64,000 nucleotides of DNA, taken from assembly GCA_003567005.1 (NCBI GenBank), contig PXBF01000182.1, forward strand, positions 1 through 64,000. Reading direction: 5' to 3'. A program made the translations under genes and the position numbers. Source of the stretch: PVC group bacterium (GTDB lineage Bacteria; Verrucomicrobiota; Kiritimatiellia; UBA8416). The notes beneath the pieces were generated by a model, which saw only the letters and a list, made by a program, of their open reading frames with translations, was not told where the DNA came from and did no database searches. This document shows, in pieces, positions 18,260 through 27,594 of the stretch (position 1 is its first letter; each line of letters opens with the position of its first letter).

Positions 18260-19321
18260 TTATTCATCCAAAAGTGCCAGCGTTTCATCTAGTGCCAGCG
18301 CAATCCCTTTTTCATTCCAATGCGTATCAGAGAGAAAGTATAACTGCTTATCCGATGATGCAAAAGCATCGTAAAGATCTACAAAGGGAATACCTTTCAA
18401 GGCCAGTCCCTCCTGCACGCGAGGGAGAAACCCATTGTACGTCGCATCTTCCCAGACGAGATCATGATGGATGGAAATCTTGTTCGGAATCCCCATAAAA
18501 ATCATTTCAATGCCATACTGATCTCGCAGATCGCGATGCAGCGCTGCAATGCGACTGACGATCTCATCTATCTCTTCCTGGGGATGCTGATACTGAATGC
18601 TCCGCGGGGACTGATCCACGGTGTCCCGGTGAAACAAAATGGGTGGATCCAGACTATATACAGGCGTCATGTTCGAAATGTATCCAAACCAATCAAATTT
18701 CAGCGTCGCAATCCATTTGTAGAGGCGATGCGTCAACAAGGAAAGCTGTAAGAGTCCACTATACCTTTCTTCCGCTCGTCCTTCCGTCAGCATTTGAAAG
18801 AATGAGGGTTCCTCTCGTGCACGATGTCTCCAATCCGCAGGGCGCACATAAAATCCCTCACGAATACCTCGTTCCCCTACCGCAAACAGTGCAACTAAGC
18901 CGTTCTGTTGCCTACCGAACCCCTTCTTCTCCAGGTGATACATAGGGTAATGATCCATAATAAAATGCACCCGCTTCCCCAAACGCTCTCCAAGTAATTC
19001 TGGAAAAGAGGGTAACCAGCGAAAGTTCATGAAACTATCCCCGAAAATAAGTATATCGGCTTCCTCTAACGATGGGTGGTGCGAGCGCTCGCGGTAGGCA
19101 GAAACGCGCGACGAAAAGGACCGGTCAAAAGCAGGATGTGATTCCCGAAAATGCGCAATATAGTTGTTCTTATACAAATCTCGCCCATTAAAATAATCGT
19201 CTTTGTAGATGACCCATTCTGCCCCACCTCGCATACGTACCAACAAGAAAACCACCGCAGCAAAGAGCCCTGCGGCATACAATCCCAATAATGCAATTTT
19301 GTTCTTCGTATCTGCCTGCAT
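18260..19321 (-). CDS. AlgJ/AlgX-like SGNH O-acetylation protein
   Basis: A 353-residue membrane-anchored protein with one N-terminal helix (about residues 8-28) and an extracytoplasmic SGNH-hydrolase fold. The nucleophile motif GDSF and the C-terminal SDTHWNEKG motif (catalytic Asp and His) are both present. These are characteristic of alginate-type acetyltransferases AlgJ and AlgX, which accept acetyl groups moved across the membrane by an MBOAT partner. That partner is the gene two bases upstream. The pair probably O-acetylates an exported polysaccharide or wall glycan. The glycan itself is unknown; no alginate polymerase is present. Confidence 0.85.
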   Translation of the reverse strand: MQADTKNKIALLGLYAAGLFAAVVFLLVRMRGGAEWVIYKDDYFNGRDLYKNNYIAHFRESHPAFDRSFSSRVSAYRERSHHPSLEEADILIFGDSFMNFRWLPSFPELLGERLGKRVHFIMDHYPMYHLEKKGFGRQQNGLVALFAVGERGIREGFYVRPADWRHRAREEPSFFQMLTEGRAEERYSGLLQLSLLTHRLYKWIATLKFDWFGYISNMTPVYSLDPPILFHRDTVDQSPRSIQYQHPQEEIDEIVSRIAALHRDLRDQYGIEMIFMGIPNKISIHHDLVWEDATYNGFLPRVQEGLALKGIPFVDLYDAFASSDKQLYFLSDTHWNEKGIALALDETLALLDE

Positions 19322-19323
19322 CG

Positions 19324-20760
19324 TTAAAACTGAAAATACACGAAATCAAACGCTTCCCATTTACCAAGGAACACGATACCAAATAAACCAAGAAAAAGTA
19401 ACATCATCTTTACTGCTAATGACTGCGCAGAGACCCACTGCCCCAAGCCCCTTTTATAGCCAATCCACTCACTCACATAAAGCAAACCAATAAAGCCCAG
19501 CGAGAGCCAGAAATCTACCGGAAAAGTAAACAGATTTAAGGGACCCGTCCCACGAAACCGAAATGCATTACGCATGAGAATCAAGGAATCAGACAAGGAT
19601 GCAGCACGAAAAAAATTGCCCCCAAATACAAACACACTTAACACAACCAAATTTTCGCATACTGCTGAGAACCGGGGAGCACGAGCAAGCCCCGTGCGTT
19701 GGTAAAAAGTGGGAAGATACTCTCGGATACGATAATAAATAACCAATGAAATGCCGTGCAACAAACCAAATGCGGCAAATGTCCAGTTTGCACCGTGCCA
19801 AAGCCCATTTACTAAAAATACAAGAACAATGCCCCAGTACATGCGGCTCCGACTTCGGCGTCCGCCTGTCAGAGGATATAAGTAATCGCGAAACCATGAC
19901 GTCAGGGAAATATGCCAACGATTCCACAAATCATGAATACTACGTGCCAGCAAGGGTTGCCGGAAATTTTGCATCAGACGAATCCCCATAACCATGGCAC
20001 AACCCAGCGCAATATCCGTGTACCCCGAGAAATCACAGTACAACTGGATTAAGAAAAAATAGTCTGCCAGCCATATCTGCAACCCTTGATAAGACGCTGG
20101 ATCAGCAAAAACCGCATTCGTATATTCTGCGATACGATCCGCAATGACAACCTTCTTAAAAAGACCCCATATCACCAACGACAAACCATCACGTACACGC
20201 ATATAATCAAAGGCGTATGTCCCACGCAATTGCGGCAGAAGATTACGCGCACGCTCGATTGGACCCGCCACAAGCTGTGGAAAATAACTGACATATAAGG
20301 CAAAACGAAATGGGTTTTTTTCCGCTTGGACACGCCCTTTGTAGACATCAACCGTGTAACCTAACGTCTGGAACGTATAGAAGGAAATCCCTACGGGAAG
20401 CGTTAGCTCAAGATCCGGCACAGGATAAGAAATTCCCACCACGCCTAATAATGACCGAACAAAACCATTTACAAAATCGAAATACTTGAAGAAGAACAAC
20501 AAGCCGAGGTTTATACCGCAACTCACCCATAAGTATCGTTTTTTCACGCTGCGACAATCGTTACGCTCTATTCCCCGACTACAGATATAATCTGTTACTG
20601 TGGATAGTAACAACAAGAACAAGTACGCAACGCGCCAGCTTGTGTAAAAGTAATAACTTGCAATGAGAACAAAAACCCAGCGACCACGCGCTGGCAATAT
20701 AAAATATATTGCCAACGCGATCGGTAAAAAAATGATAAATTCAAGTGAGTTAAATAACAT
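19324..20760 (-). CDS. MBOAT family O-acyltransferase (AlgI-like)
   Basis: A 478-residue polytopic membrane protein with about ten to eleven helices. It starts with MLFNSLEFIIFLPIAL, the classic N-terminus of the AlgI/DltB type, and has the catalytic His in VNGLWHGANWTFAAFG. Known members carry acyl groups from cytoplasmic acetyl-CoA across the membrane to a lipid- or polysaccharide-modifying partner. The SGNH gene two bases downstream is that partner. Both lie downstream of folC on the same strand, but the 92-base gap leaves room for a separate promoter. Confidence 0.92.
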   Translation of the reverse strand: MLFNSLEFIIFLPIALAIYFILPARGRWVFVLIASYYFYTSWRVAYLFLLLLSTVTDYICSRGIERNDCRSVKKRYLWVSCGINLGLLFFFKYFDFVNGFVRSLLGVVGISYPVPDLELTLPVGISFYTFQTLGYTVDVYKGRVQAEKNPFRFALYVSYFPQLVAGPIERARNLLPQLRGTYAFDYMRVRDGLSLVIWGLFKKVVIADRIAEYTNAVFADPASYQGLQIWLADYFFLIQLYCDFSGYTDIALGCAMVMGIRLMQNFRQPLLARSIHDLWNRWHISLTSWFRDYLYPLTGGRRSRSRMYWGIVLVFLVNGLWHGANWTFAAFGLLHGISLVIYYRIREYLPTFYQRTGLARAPRFSAVCENLVVLSVFVFGGNFFRAASLSDSLILMRNAFRFRGTGPLNLFTFPVDFWLSLGFIGLLYVSEWIGYKRGLGQWVSAQSLAVKMMLLFLGLFGIVFLGKWEAFDFVYFQF

Positions 20761-20852
20761 ATCGCCAGATTCTTGCGGTACACAAATCGCTAGGATACCT
20801 AATCAGGTCTTTGAAAAAATACAAGACTAGACGTAGTGCTGCCTATTCCGCC

Positions 20853-22166
20853 TTATGGATGTGTGACCAAGGGCGCCGACAACACGGCTCCAACCAAAAA
20901 GATGGATCCGGCAATGACAATGGGTACAGCCCGTTGCTCGGCTTCATGTTCTGCCATCCGTAAGGCGGCATGCGGACTGTCTGCCACTTTGACATCAACA
21001 CCGTTGCGGCGATAGTGAGAGGCCAGTGCCGTAGGGTCCTCGGTTCGCCCGCCTGGGATCGGACAGCAATATGCCACAACCGTTATCGTGGATAATATTT
21101 TGGCCACTGCCGCAGTATCCTTGTCCGCACACATGCCGGTAACAAGAACCACATTACGCCAACCTTGCTTTTGCAGACTTTGAACCAAAGCGCTGGCAGC
21201 ATCGGCATTGTGCGCAGCATCTAAGAGCACATTCTGCTTCCAATATTGCATACGGCCTGGCCAACGAATAACACGCAGTCCTTTTCGCCATGACGCAATG
21301 GGCACAGAGACACCTAACGCATCGCTCACACGTTCCATTGCCGCTATGGCAACCGCCAAATTTTCGATTTGATGTATCCCGCCGAGCGGAAGCAGAAGCT
21401 TACCCGAAAGTCCCCGCTCGGATGATACATGCACTTCTTGCCCACGAGGAGAATGCTTGCCAAGCGCACCAACGGAAACAACTTCAGAAGCAAAAAGGAA
21501 AGGCGCTTGCTGCTTGGTTGCTACCGCTCGCAGCACCGCTTCAGCATCCGGTTCTTGCGGGGCACTCACCACCGGACAAGCGGGCTTGATTATTCCTGCC
21601 TTCTCATAAGCAATTTCGGCCAAGCTGTTCCCTAAATATTGCGCATGATCCATACCAATCCGCGTAAGCACTGTTACACAGGGTTGCACAACATTAGTCG
21701 CATCCAACCTTCCCCCTAAACCGGTCTCGATAACAGCCAAACGTATCCCTGCCTCACGCATACAAACAAACGCCATCGCTGTTGCAATCTCAAAAAAGGT
21801 ACAATCGTATCCATATTTTTCCAGCACGACAGCGCTAGCCTTTTCGCATACGTCTAAGGATGAAGCTAAAAGCTCATCAGATACATCTTTGCCATCAATA
21901 CGTATCCGCTCATTAAACCGCACAAGATGTGGAGATGTGTAAAGTCCAGCATGAAGCCCGCATTGACACAAGACTGCATCCAGCATAGCAGCCACAGAAC
22001 CTTTGCCATTCGTACCTGCGATATGAATAGCAGCAAAACGCCGCTCTGGATGATCTAAAACATCACAGAGAGCACGAATGCCGTCGAGACCGGGTTTCAC
22101 GCCAAAAGCTCTACGCTTATATAAACGCTCGAGCCCTGGCCCCAATCCGTCTCCCTGTTCTATCAT
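20853..22166 (-). CDS. folC: Dihydrofolate synthase / folylpolyglutamate synthase
   Basis: A 437-residue Mur-ligase-family enzyme that glutamylates dihydropteroate and tetrahydrofolates using ATP. The P-loop is IAGTNGKGSVAAM, followed by YTSPHLVRFNERI, the folate-binding Ω loop, and the central METGLGGRLDATN-like segment (VIETGLGGRLDATN). The C-terminal domain contains LLDAAHNADAASAL. The frame extends to a TTG 24 bases upstream, but the ATG at 22166 has a GGAG site eight bases before it. It starts four bases after the TonB-like gene stops, so the two are translationally linked. Confidence 0.95.
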   Translation of the reverse strand: MIEQGDGLGPGLERLYKRRAFGVKPGLDGIRALCDVLDHPERRFAAIHIAGTNGKGSVAAMLDAVLCQCGLHAGLYTSPHLVRFNERIRIDGKDVSDELLASSLDVCEKASAVVLEKYGYDCTFFEIATAMAFVCMREAGIRLAVIETGLGGRLDATNVVQPCVTVLTRIGMDHAQYLGNSLAEIAYEKAGIIKPACPVVSAPQEPDAEAVLRAVATKQQAPFLFASEVVSVGALGKHSPRGQEVHVSSERGLSGKLLLPLGGIHQIENLAVAIAAMERVSDALGVSVPIASWRKGLRVIRWPGRMQYWKQNVLLDAAHNADAASALVQSLQKQGWRNVVLVTGMCADKDTAAVAKILSTITVVAYCCPIPGGRTEDPTALASHYRRNGVDVKVADSPHAALRMAEHEAEQRAVPIVIAGSIFLVGAVLSAPLVTHP

Positions 22167-22170
22167 GAGC

Positions 22171-22860
22171 CTACTCCACAGAAAAGGCAATGGTTACGCG
22201 CGGACGGCGTTCTACAAACCCTGACGGCAAACCGTGAATACGACCGATCCGACCCCCTACTTTCTCTACCGATTCGTCCAATACAGGATTTCCACTTGGT
22301 TGCAATAACCGCGTTGATTGCACGACACCACCGCTCCCAAGCCGCAGTTCCAGCGTAGCTTCGGCATCCCCAACCGCTGCACGCGAAGGTGCATCCCAGA
22401 TAGCATACAAGGTATTTCGAATAATGACCAACCCGCGACCATCTTCATCCGGTATAGAAGTCCGATCACTGGCGGTCGCACCAGCAGCCAGCATTTCGCG
22501 TATTTCCTCTTCCGTCAAAGGATTCTCTGTGGGCGAAGTTGTCTCCTGTTCTGGCAGCCTCCGCACAACCCGGTTCGTATTGACTTGAATTTGACGACGC
22601 GGAGGTGGATCAGGTTGCGGCGTGGGCGGATCCGGTTCAGGGTCCACGGGAGGATCCGGTTCTGTCTCCTCTGGCTCTATCATGGCAGATTCTACCTCGT
22701 CGGAAGCGGGACGCACATCCACCATGAATTCTACCGGGATCACACGGTCCGGCGGCCTGCGAAAGCACCCACTCACAAGTCCATACGAAAAAAGCACAAC
22801 AAGAAGGGCTATATGTACACCCGAAACGATGCGAAATACTCTTTTATCAACCGATTTCAT
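22171..22860 (-). CDS. TonB-like energy transducer
   Basis: A 229-residue envelope protein. A single N-terminal helix (RIVSGVHIALLVVLFSYGLV) anchors it in the inner membrane. A Pro/Glu/Asp-rich spacer (about 60-90) spans the periplasm; the last 85 residues have the TonB/TolA C-terminal pattern (Ala-Ile-Trp opening, then ATLELRLGSGGVVQSTRLLQPSGNPVLDESV). TonB-type proteins pass energy from ExbB-ExbD to outer-membrane receptors, but no exbB, exbD or receptor gene lies here. The spacer is acidic, not the usual Lys-Pro type. A TolA-like or secretin-linked role is possible. The gene is followed closely by folC, an odd pairing. Confidence 0.75.
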   Translation of the reverse strand: MKSVDKRVFRIVSGVHIALLVVLFSYGLVSGCFRRPPDRVIPVEFMVDVRPASDEVESAMIEPEETEPDPPVDPEPDPPTPQPDPPPRRQIQVNTNRVVRRLPEQETTSPTENPLTEEEIREMLAAGATASDRTSIPDEDGRGLVIIRNTLYAIWDAPSRAAVGDAEATLELRLGSGGVVQSTRLLQPSGNPVLDESVEKVGGRIGRIHGLPSGFVERRPRVTIAFSVE

Positions 22861-23127
22861 ATATGTATACTATCCCGCCTTTGTTCCTCTTCGCAAGCCG
22901 CCAATTTAGCAAAATACCATCGCAACCTATTGTTCTTTTCCCTGTAAACCGGCTACCCTTTGCGCACAAGCGTCAACCTACGTACACAGATGCGTCCAAG
23001 GCCCGTAAAAATGGCTTCTCGCCCAGAACGCATATATGCATATCACACCCTTAGAAAATACCCGGCACAGCATTCCCTTCTAAGACTGTAATCATGTTTG
23101 CGCTACCTCTACATTTTCTGGCATACT

Positions 23128-24213
23128 ATGACGCCTATGCAAGCATATACAGACACAGAAATGGCTAACTGGCTGGAGAGCACCGATCCGGCACAACTCG
23201 CAACCCTTTACCAAAAGGCTTATGCCGTAAAACAACAGTTTGTCGGAAATAAAGTATACTACCGCGGATTAATTGAATTCTCGAACGTATGCCAAAAAAA
23301 TTGCCTATACTGCGGAATCCGGCGTGGAAACACAAATGTCGAGCGCTACGAGATGAACGACACAGAAATTCTGGAGGCAGCTTGTTGGGCGCACCAGCAG
23401 CGGTATGGATCCATCGTGTTGCAGGGGGGTGAACGCGAAACACCTGCATTCACCAAACGGATTGAAGACTTGCTCAACCAAATTCACGCCAAAACCAACA
23501 ATGAGCTAGGCATCACACTCTCACTAGGAGAGCAATCTGAAAGCACATATCGGCGCTGGTTGGCAGCAGGCGCCAAACGCTACCTGCTGCGTATCGAAAC
23601 CTCTAATCCCGATCTCTATTCCTCGATTCACCCCTCCGATCATGACTTTGACAGACGTGTCGCATGCCTTAAAACGCTTCACAACCTAGGCTGGCAAACC
23701 GGAACCGGCGTGATGATAGGTTTACCAGGCCAAACCGCGATGGACCTTGTAAAGGATATTCATTTTTTCAAGAAACTAGACGTGGATATGATTGGCATGG
23801 GCCCCTACATTCCGCACAACGATACGCCACTTGGACAAAAAGTCTCTAACTTTGATGGGGCCCGTCAGTTACAGAGGGCCCTAACCATGATTGCGCTGAC
23901 GCGTATGCAACTACGCGATGTGAATATCGCAGCGGCAACCGCATTACAGGCGCTAAACCCACAAGGACGCGAACGGGGCATCGAAGCAGGTGCCAATATT
24001 ATCATGCCTAACCTCACGGAAACCCGCTATCGAACCGGTTACCAATTGTATAACGGAAAACCTTGTATGGATGAAAATGCCGGCATGTGCCGGTTCTGCC
24101 TGGAGGGACGCATTGCTTCAGTTGGCGAAAGCGTTGGTTATGGCGAACAGGGTGATGCACCCCATTTCTTGCGTCGCATACAACACACTCAAGGTAACCA
24201 TTCTGCAGCATAA
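23128..24213 (+). CDS. hydE: [FeFe]-hydrogenase H-cluster maturase HydE
   Basis: A 361-residue radical SAM enzyme that works with HydG and HydF to build the two-iron part of the hydrogenase active site. The SAM cluster motif C55-x3-C59-x2-C62 (CQKNCLYC) is complete. A second motif C313-x7-C321-x2-C324 matches the accessory cluster seen in some HydE proteins. The opening segment YYRGLIEFSNVC is typical of the HydE/BioB/PylB group. No HydF, HydG or hydrogenase gene is nearby. The start is uncertain: ATGs lie at 23128 and 23137 and a TTG at 23098, none with a good ribosome site. The last 25 bases overlap the convergent hydrolase gene. Confidence 0.9.
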   Translation: MTPMQAYTDTEMANWLESTDPAQLATLYQKAYAVKQQFVGNKVYYRGLIEFSNVCQKNCLYCGIRRGNTNVERYEMNDTEILEAACWAHQQRYGSIVLQGGERETPAFTKRIEDLLNQIHAKTNNELGITLSLGEQSESTYRRWLAAGAKRYLLRIETSNPDLYSSIHPSDHDFDRRVACLKTLHNLGWQTGTGVMIGLPGQTAMDLVKDIHFFKKLDVDMIGMGPYIPHNDTPLGQKVSNFDGARQLQRALTMIALTRMQLRDVNIAAATALQALNPQGRERGIEAGANIIMPNLTETRYRTGYQLYNGKPCMDENAGMCRFCLEGRIASVGESVGYGEQGDAPHFLRRIQHTQGNHSAA

Positions 24214-25040
24214 TCCAACAAAGCTTGCCGATAAGCTGAATTTGTCAATAGCCCGCCATTGTCATGTCCACCTGTAATTTCAACAAAGCACTTTGGCGCA
24301 TGCGCCAACTCAAATAGGCCTTGCGCATGCTCAAAAGGACATGTCTTATCTTCTCGACTATGCACAATCATCACGGGAACCGAAACGTCTTGTATGGCCG
24401 CCATATTATCATAACGAATCTTGCAATAACGATCTATTGGTAGCTTTGGGTAACGCAGTCTGGCCATCGCCGGAATCGATGAAAACGCCCCTTCCATCAC
24501 TAGCATACCGGCAGGATTCTCGACAACAGCGCGGCAGGCAACGGCAGCACCCAAGGAATGCCCAAACCATATGATTCGCTCCTTTGCAATCCCCCGCTGT
24601 TGTGTCAAATACCGATAACAAACATTGGCATCCTCAAGCATTTCCCGCTCGCCAGGTTTACCATTACTTTCACCATATCCTCTATAATCAAATAAAGTGA
24701 CCGAAAACCCTAGTTTCGAAATCACATCTGCCACATCAACCAAATCACCTATGTTCCCGGCATTTCCATGACAAAATAATACATGCCAACCATTACCAGA
24801 GCGCTCTTTACGCCCCGGAATAAACCAGCCTGTAATAAACGTTTCCGCATACACAGGTAACGTAAAAGACTCATAAACGGACCCGATATCTGCTGGAGAA
24901 CGCACAACCACACGTTCCCCGGGACGAAAAATATAATACGATTGACGCAATACCACCCAGCATATTGGCACGAGGCGCGCAATCGCAAAAAGTATTACCC
25001 CCCCAATCATACAAGCAAAAGTATAAAGTAAGATAGCCAT
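24189..25040 (-). CDS. Alpha/beta hydrolase, membrane-anchored
   Basis: A 283-residue hydrolase of the serine aminopeptidase S33-like group. An N-terminal helix (AILLYTFACMIGGVILFAIARL) anchors or exports it. The nucleophile elbow GHSLG, an Asp in the VHSREDKTCP segment and a His in the GGHDNGG segment make up the triad. The HGNAGN motif forms the oxyanion hole. Such proteins are esterases or thioesterases of uncertain substrate. The frame extends nine bases further to a TTG, but ATG at 25040 is preferred. Its 3' end overlaps the end of hydE by 25 bases on the opposite strand. Confidence 0.85.
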   Translation of the reverse strand: MAILLYTFACMIGGVILFAIARLVPICWVVLRQSYYIFRPGERVVVRSPADIGSVYESFTLPVYAETFITGWFIPGRKERSGNGWHVLFCHGNAGNIGDLVDVADVISKLGFSVTLFDYRGYGESNGKPGEREMLEDANVCYRYLTQQRGIAKERIIWFGHSLGAAVACRAVVENPAGMLVMEGAFSSIPAMARLRYPKLPIDRYCKIRYDNMAAIQDVSVPVMIVHSREDKTCPFEHAQGLFELAHAPKCFVEITGGHDNGGLLTNSAYRQALLDYAAEWLP

Positions 25041-25109
25041 ATTCCCCAATCATAACATTACAGATATGAAACATAATGTATGCTAATAGAAATTCTGAAC
25101 AAGACCATC

Positions 25110-25139
25110 TTGTAATATATATGACTTTTATGATATGCT
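25110..25139 (+). promoter_or_regulatory. Candidate sigma-70 promoter for the CAP-domain gene
   Basis: TTGTAA (25110-25115) and TATGCT (25134-25139) are separated by 18 bases in an AT-rich stretch 55 bases before the chosen start codon. Both hexamers match the consensus at four of six positions. Confidence 0.4.
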
Positions 25140-25194
25140 AAATGTGAAATTTTGTTGAGAGAATAGAATCATGCCAACGGAAGGAAGAGAAACC

Positions 25195-27351
25195 ATGAAA
25201 AGCCTATCCTTGTGGCGCGCAGCTGTAGCCGCATGCACCATGCTCATTAGCTACGAGGCTCTTTTCGCAAAACCTGTTTCACTTGTCGAAGAGCAGCCGC
25301 GATCTATCACCAAACTTTTACCTCCATATGAGCCGGTATTTGTTGACCGTATACCGGAAGAAAAAAAGGCCCCAAGCCTACAACTACAAGCGACCCCGAC
25401 TTTCTATGATCACGGGAACCCGAGACCCATTGAGCAACTGATTCTTGATAGGGTAAATCGCGCGCGTTCCAACCCTGGAGCCGAAGCTGCCCGCCTCGGG
25501 ATTGACCTGAATGAGGACTTGGATCCTGGCACAATTGAAGATACCCCCAAACAACCGCTCGCCATGAATCCCCATCTCATTGAGGCTGCGCGTGACCATA
25601 GCATCTGGATGCTGGATGCAAACATATTCAGCCATACAGGAGAAGGGGGCAGCACGGTTCCCCAACGTATCGACGCAGCAGGATACCCGGATCGCGGATG
25701 GGCAGGCGAAAACATTGCTTACCAAGGCACGTTTGGAAGTTTAGATACAACAGCTTCAACGTTACACCTGCATGATGGTTTGTTTTTAAGTGAAGGCCAT
25801 CGCGTGAACATGATGAATAACAATTTTAATGAGACGGGCTTCGGTAATGAAACAGGTATCTTTACATCTAACGGCTATGACTACAACGCGCTTATGATAA
25901 CACACAAATTTGCCAGCAGCTTTTCTTCACCGAGTCCCTTTGTTGTCGGAACGGTATATTATGATTTCAGCGAGGATGGTCTATTCTTCCCTGGCGAGCA
26001 AATTAGCAACGTGGAAATCACTATTGAGGATGCCGAATACTATACCCTAACGGCAGATGCAGGTGGCTACGCTTTACCCCTACCGGCATCAACGGGTAGC
26101 AAGCAAATCACGTTCTATTTCGACGGCATGGAAATCGAAAAAACGGTACTACCCAACGGCAGCGAAAATGTGCAACGAGATCTTATCCTCCCCTACGATT
26201 CCCCTGAAAAACAAGGCCCCCCTTTCGTCATTCAGGGACAGTCGCAAGAATATCATACTCCTGATTTATTCGGAGCCACGGCATTCCGCTTCTACAAAGA
26301 ATCCCATTACCCTGCCCCCGATGATGATCCCACCGATCTCAGCCGAATGGACATATCAACCTCAGGGGTATATTCACCGCTACAGAATAACGTACAGTAC
26401 ACGGGAACCCATGCCTATCAGCTCTTGCATCCAGAAGGTATCTCTACCGAAATCCTGCAGTACACTTTGCCTTTCATTCCTGGCCCAAATGGGGAAATGT
26501 CTTTCCATAGCCGCATCAGATCGGCCACATCGGATCAGATTGCACATGTAGAAATTTCGACGAATGAAGGATCAACATGGGAATCTGTATACTCGCAGCC
26601 AGGGGATGGCTGGGAAACGGAAACACAATTTCATCAAAGGACCGTTTCCTTATCAGACTATCAAGATCAAATCGCCTGGATACGCTTCCGTTATCAATTC
26701 GATGGCGGATCATACTATGACGGAACGAGCGAACAGTATGGATGGTTCATAGACAACGTACAATTCACCGACGTCTCAGAACGCGATATACTGGATCAGG
26801 AGTCTGTTGCTGCAGGGCAGCCATACATGTTTACTACATCATCAACGAACACCTACCAGCTACGTGTCCGTCCCTTACACTATGGAAGCGAATGGCCTGC
26901 AGGCCCCGCAAACGAAATTCAATCATTCGCCCCCCTCAACTACGCAGCCTGGGCAGCCGAAAAGGAGATGAAAGCGAGCTTACCATCCGGAACCCTGGCT
27001 AACAATCCAGACGCCGACTACAGTGGTGATGGTATTGCCAACCTCATGGCATATGCAATGAACCTGGATCCAGCAGCACCAGTGTCTCCGACCGAGCGCC
27101 CCCATCTGGCACGCGATGGCGACTACATGAATTTTGTCTACTGGAAAGACCATCGGGCCACAGATATCGAAACCGAACTGCACGTATCCACGGATATCGA
27201 TTCCTGGTACGCACCGGCGGATCCGCTCTCACCCATTGAAGCGATCGACGAACATGTAGCGTATGACGGCTATCGCGAACAACGTCGCATTCGCATACCG
27301 CGTGAAAACGCCGAAATGGTCTTTATCCGCCATCATGTTATGCTACCATGA
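25195..27351 (+). CDS. Exported CAP/SCP-domain protein with PVC-type C-terminus
   Basis: A 718-residue secreted protein. The ATG at 25195 has a GGAAGGAAGAG ribosome site and yields a signal peptide (MKSLSLWRAAVAACTMLI, cleaved after an Ala near residue 24). A CAP domain follows at roughly 75-255: it has LDRVNRARSNP, the histidine segment FSHTGEGG and the GENIAYQG and GHRVNMMN motifs of bacterial CAP proteins. The middle holds two or three beta-sandwich modules, one with FTDVSERD after a stretch describing an FIDNV jelly-roll strand. The end holds PDADYSGDGIANLMAYAMNL then DP, a calcium-binding-like element common at the end of PVC secreted proteins. Function is unknown; CAP domains bind lipids or peptidoglycan fragments or act as scaffolds. 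Confidence 0.85.
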   Translation: MKSLSLWRAAVAACTMLISYEALFAKPVSLVEEQPRSITKLLPPYEPVFVDRIPEEKKAPSLQLQATPTFYDHGNPRPIEQLILDRVNRARSNPGAEAARLGIDLNEDLDPGTIEDTPKQPLAMNPHLIEAARDHSIWMLDANIFSHTGEGGSTVPQRIDAAGYPDRGWAGENIAYQGTFGSLDTTASTLHLHDGLFLSEGHRVNMMNNNFNETGFGNETGIFTSNGYDYNALMITHKFASSFSSPSPFVVGTVYYDFSEDGLFFPGEQISNVEITIEDAEYYTLTADAGGYALPLPASTGSKQITFYFDGMEIEKTVLPNGSENVQRDLILPYDSPEKQGPPFVIQGQSQEYHTPDLFGATAFRFYKESHYPAPDDDPTDLSRMDISTSGVYSPLQNNVQYTGTHAYQLLHPEGISTEILQYTLPFIPGPNGEMSFHSRIRSATSDQIAHVEISTNEGSTWESVYSQPGDGWETETQFHQRTVSLSDYQDQIAWIRFRYQFDGGSYYDGTSEQYGWFIDNVQFTDVSERDILDQESVAAGQPYMFTTSSTNTYQLRVRPLHYGSEWPAGPANEIQSFAPLNYAAWAAEKEMKASLPSGTLANNPDADYSGDGIANLMAYAMNLDPAAPVSPTERPHLARDGDYMNFVYWKDHRATDIETELHVSTDIDSWYAPADPLSPIEAIDEHVAYDGYREQRRIRIPRENAEMVFIRHHVMLP

Positions 27352-27594
27352 TCCGGCTTGACACACCCCCTGTTTCCCACGCCCCAAGCGATTAACGGCA
27401 TGGCGATACAGGAATAGACCAAAGTGTATCTTCGTCCACGCCAAACGGAATTAAAAAATAACCCTTTTTCCTGATGACACACCAATGATTTTATGTAATA
27501 TTTGGACAAAACCCTATCATGATGGGTACACTACATGCTTGAGCAAGCGCCCATCTAGAGGGGCGAGAGTCACTCAACATCAAGGATCCCCATC

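Noticed and set aside
27502..27532. Promoter TTGGAC / TACACT before the second histidine kinase
   Set aside because: The spacing is 19 bases and the -10 match is poor, so I did not list it.
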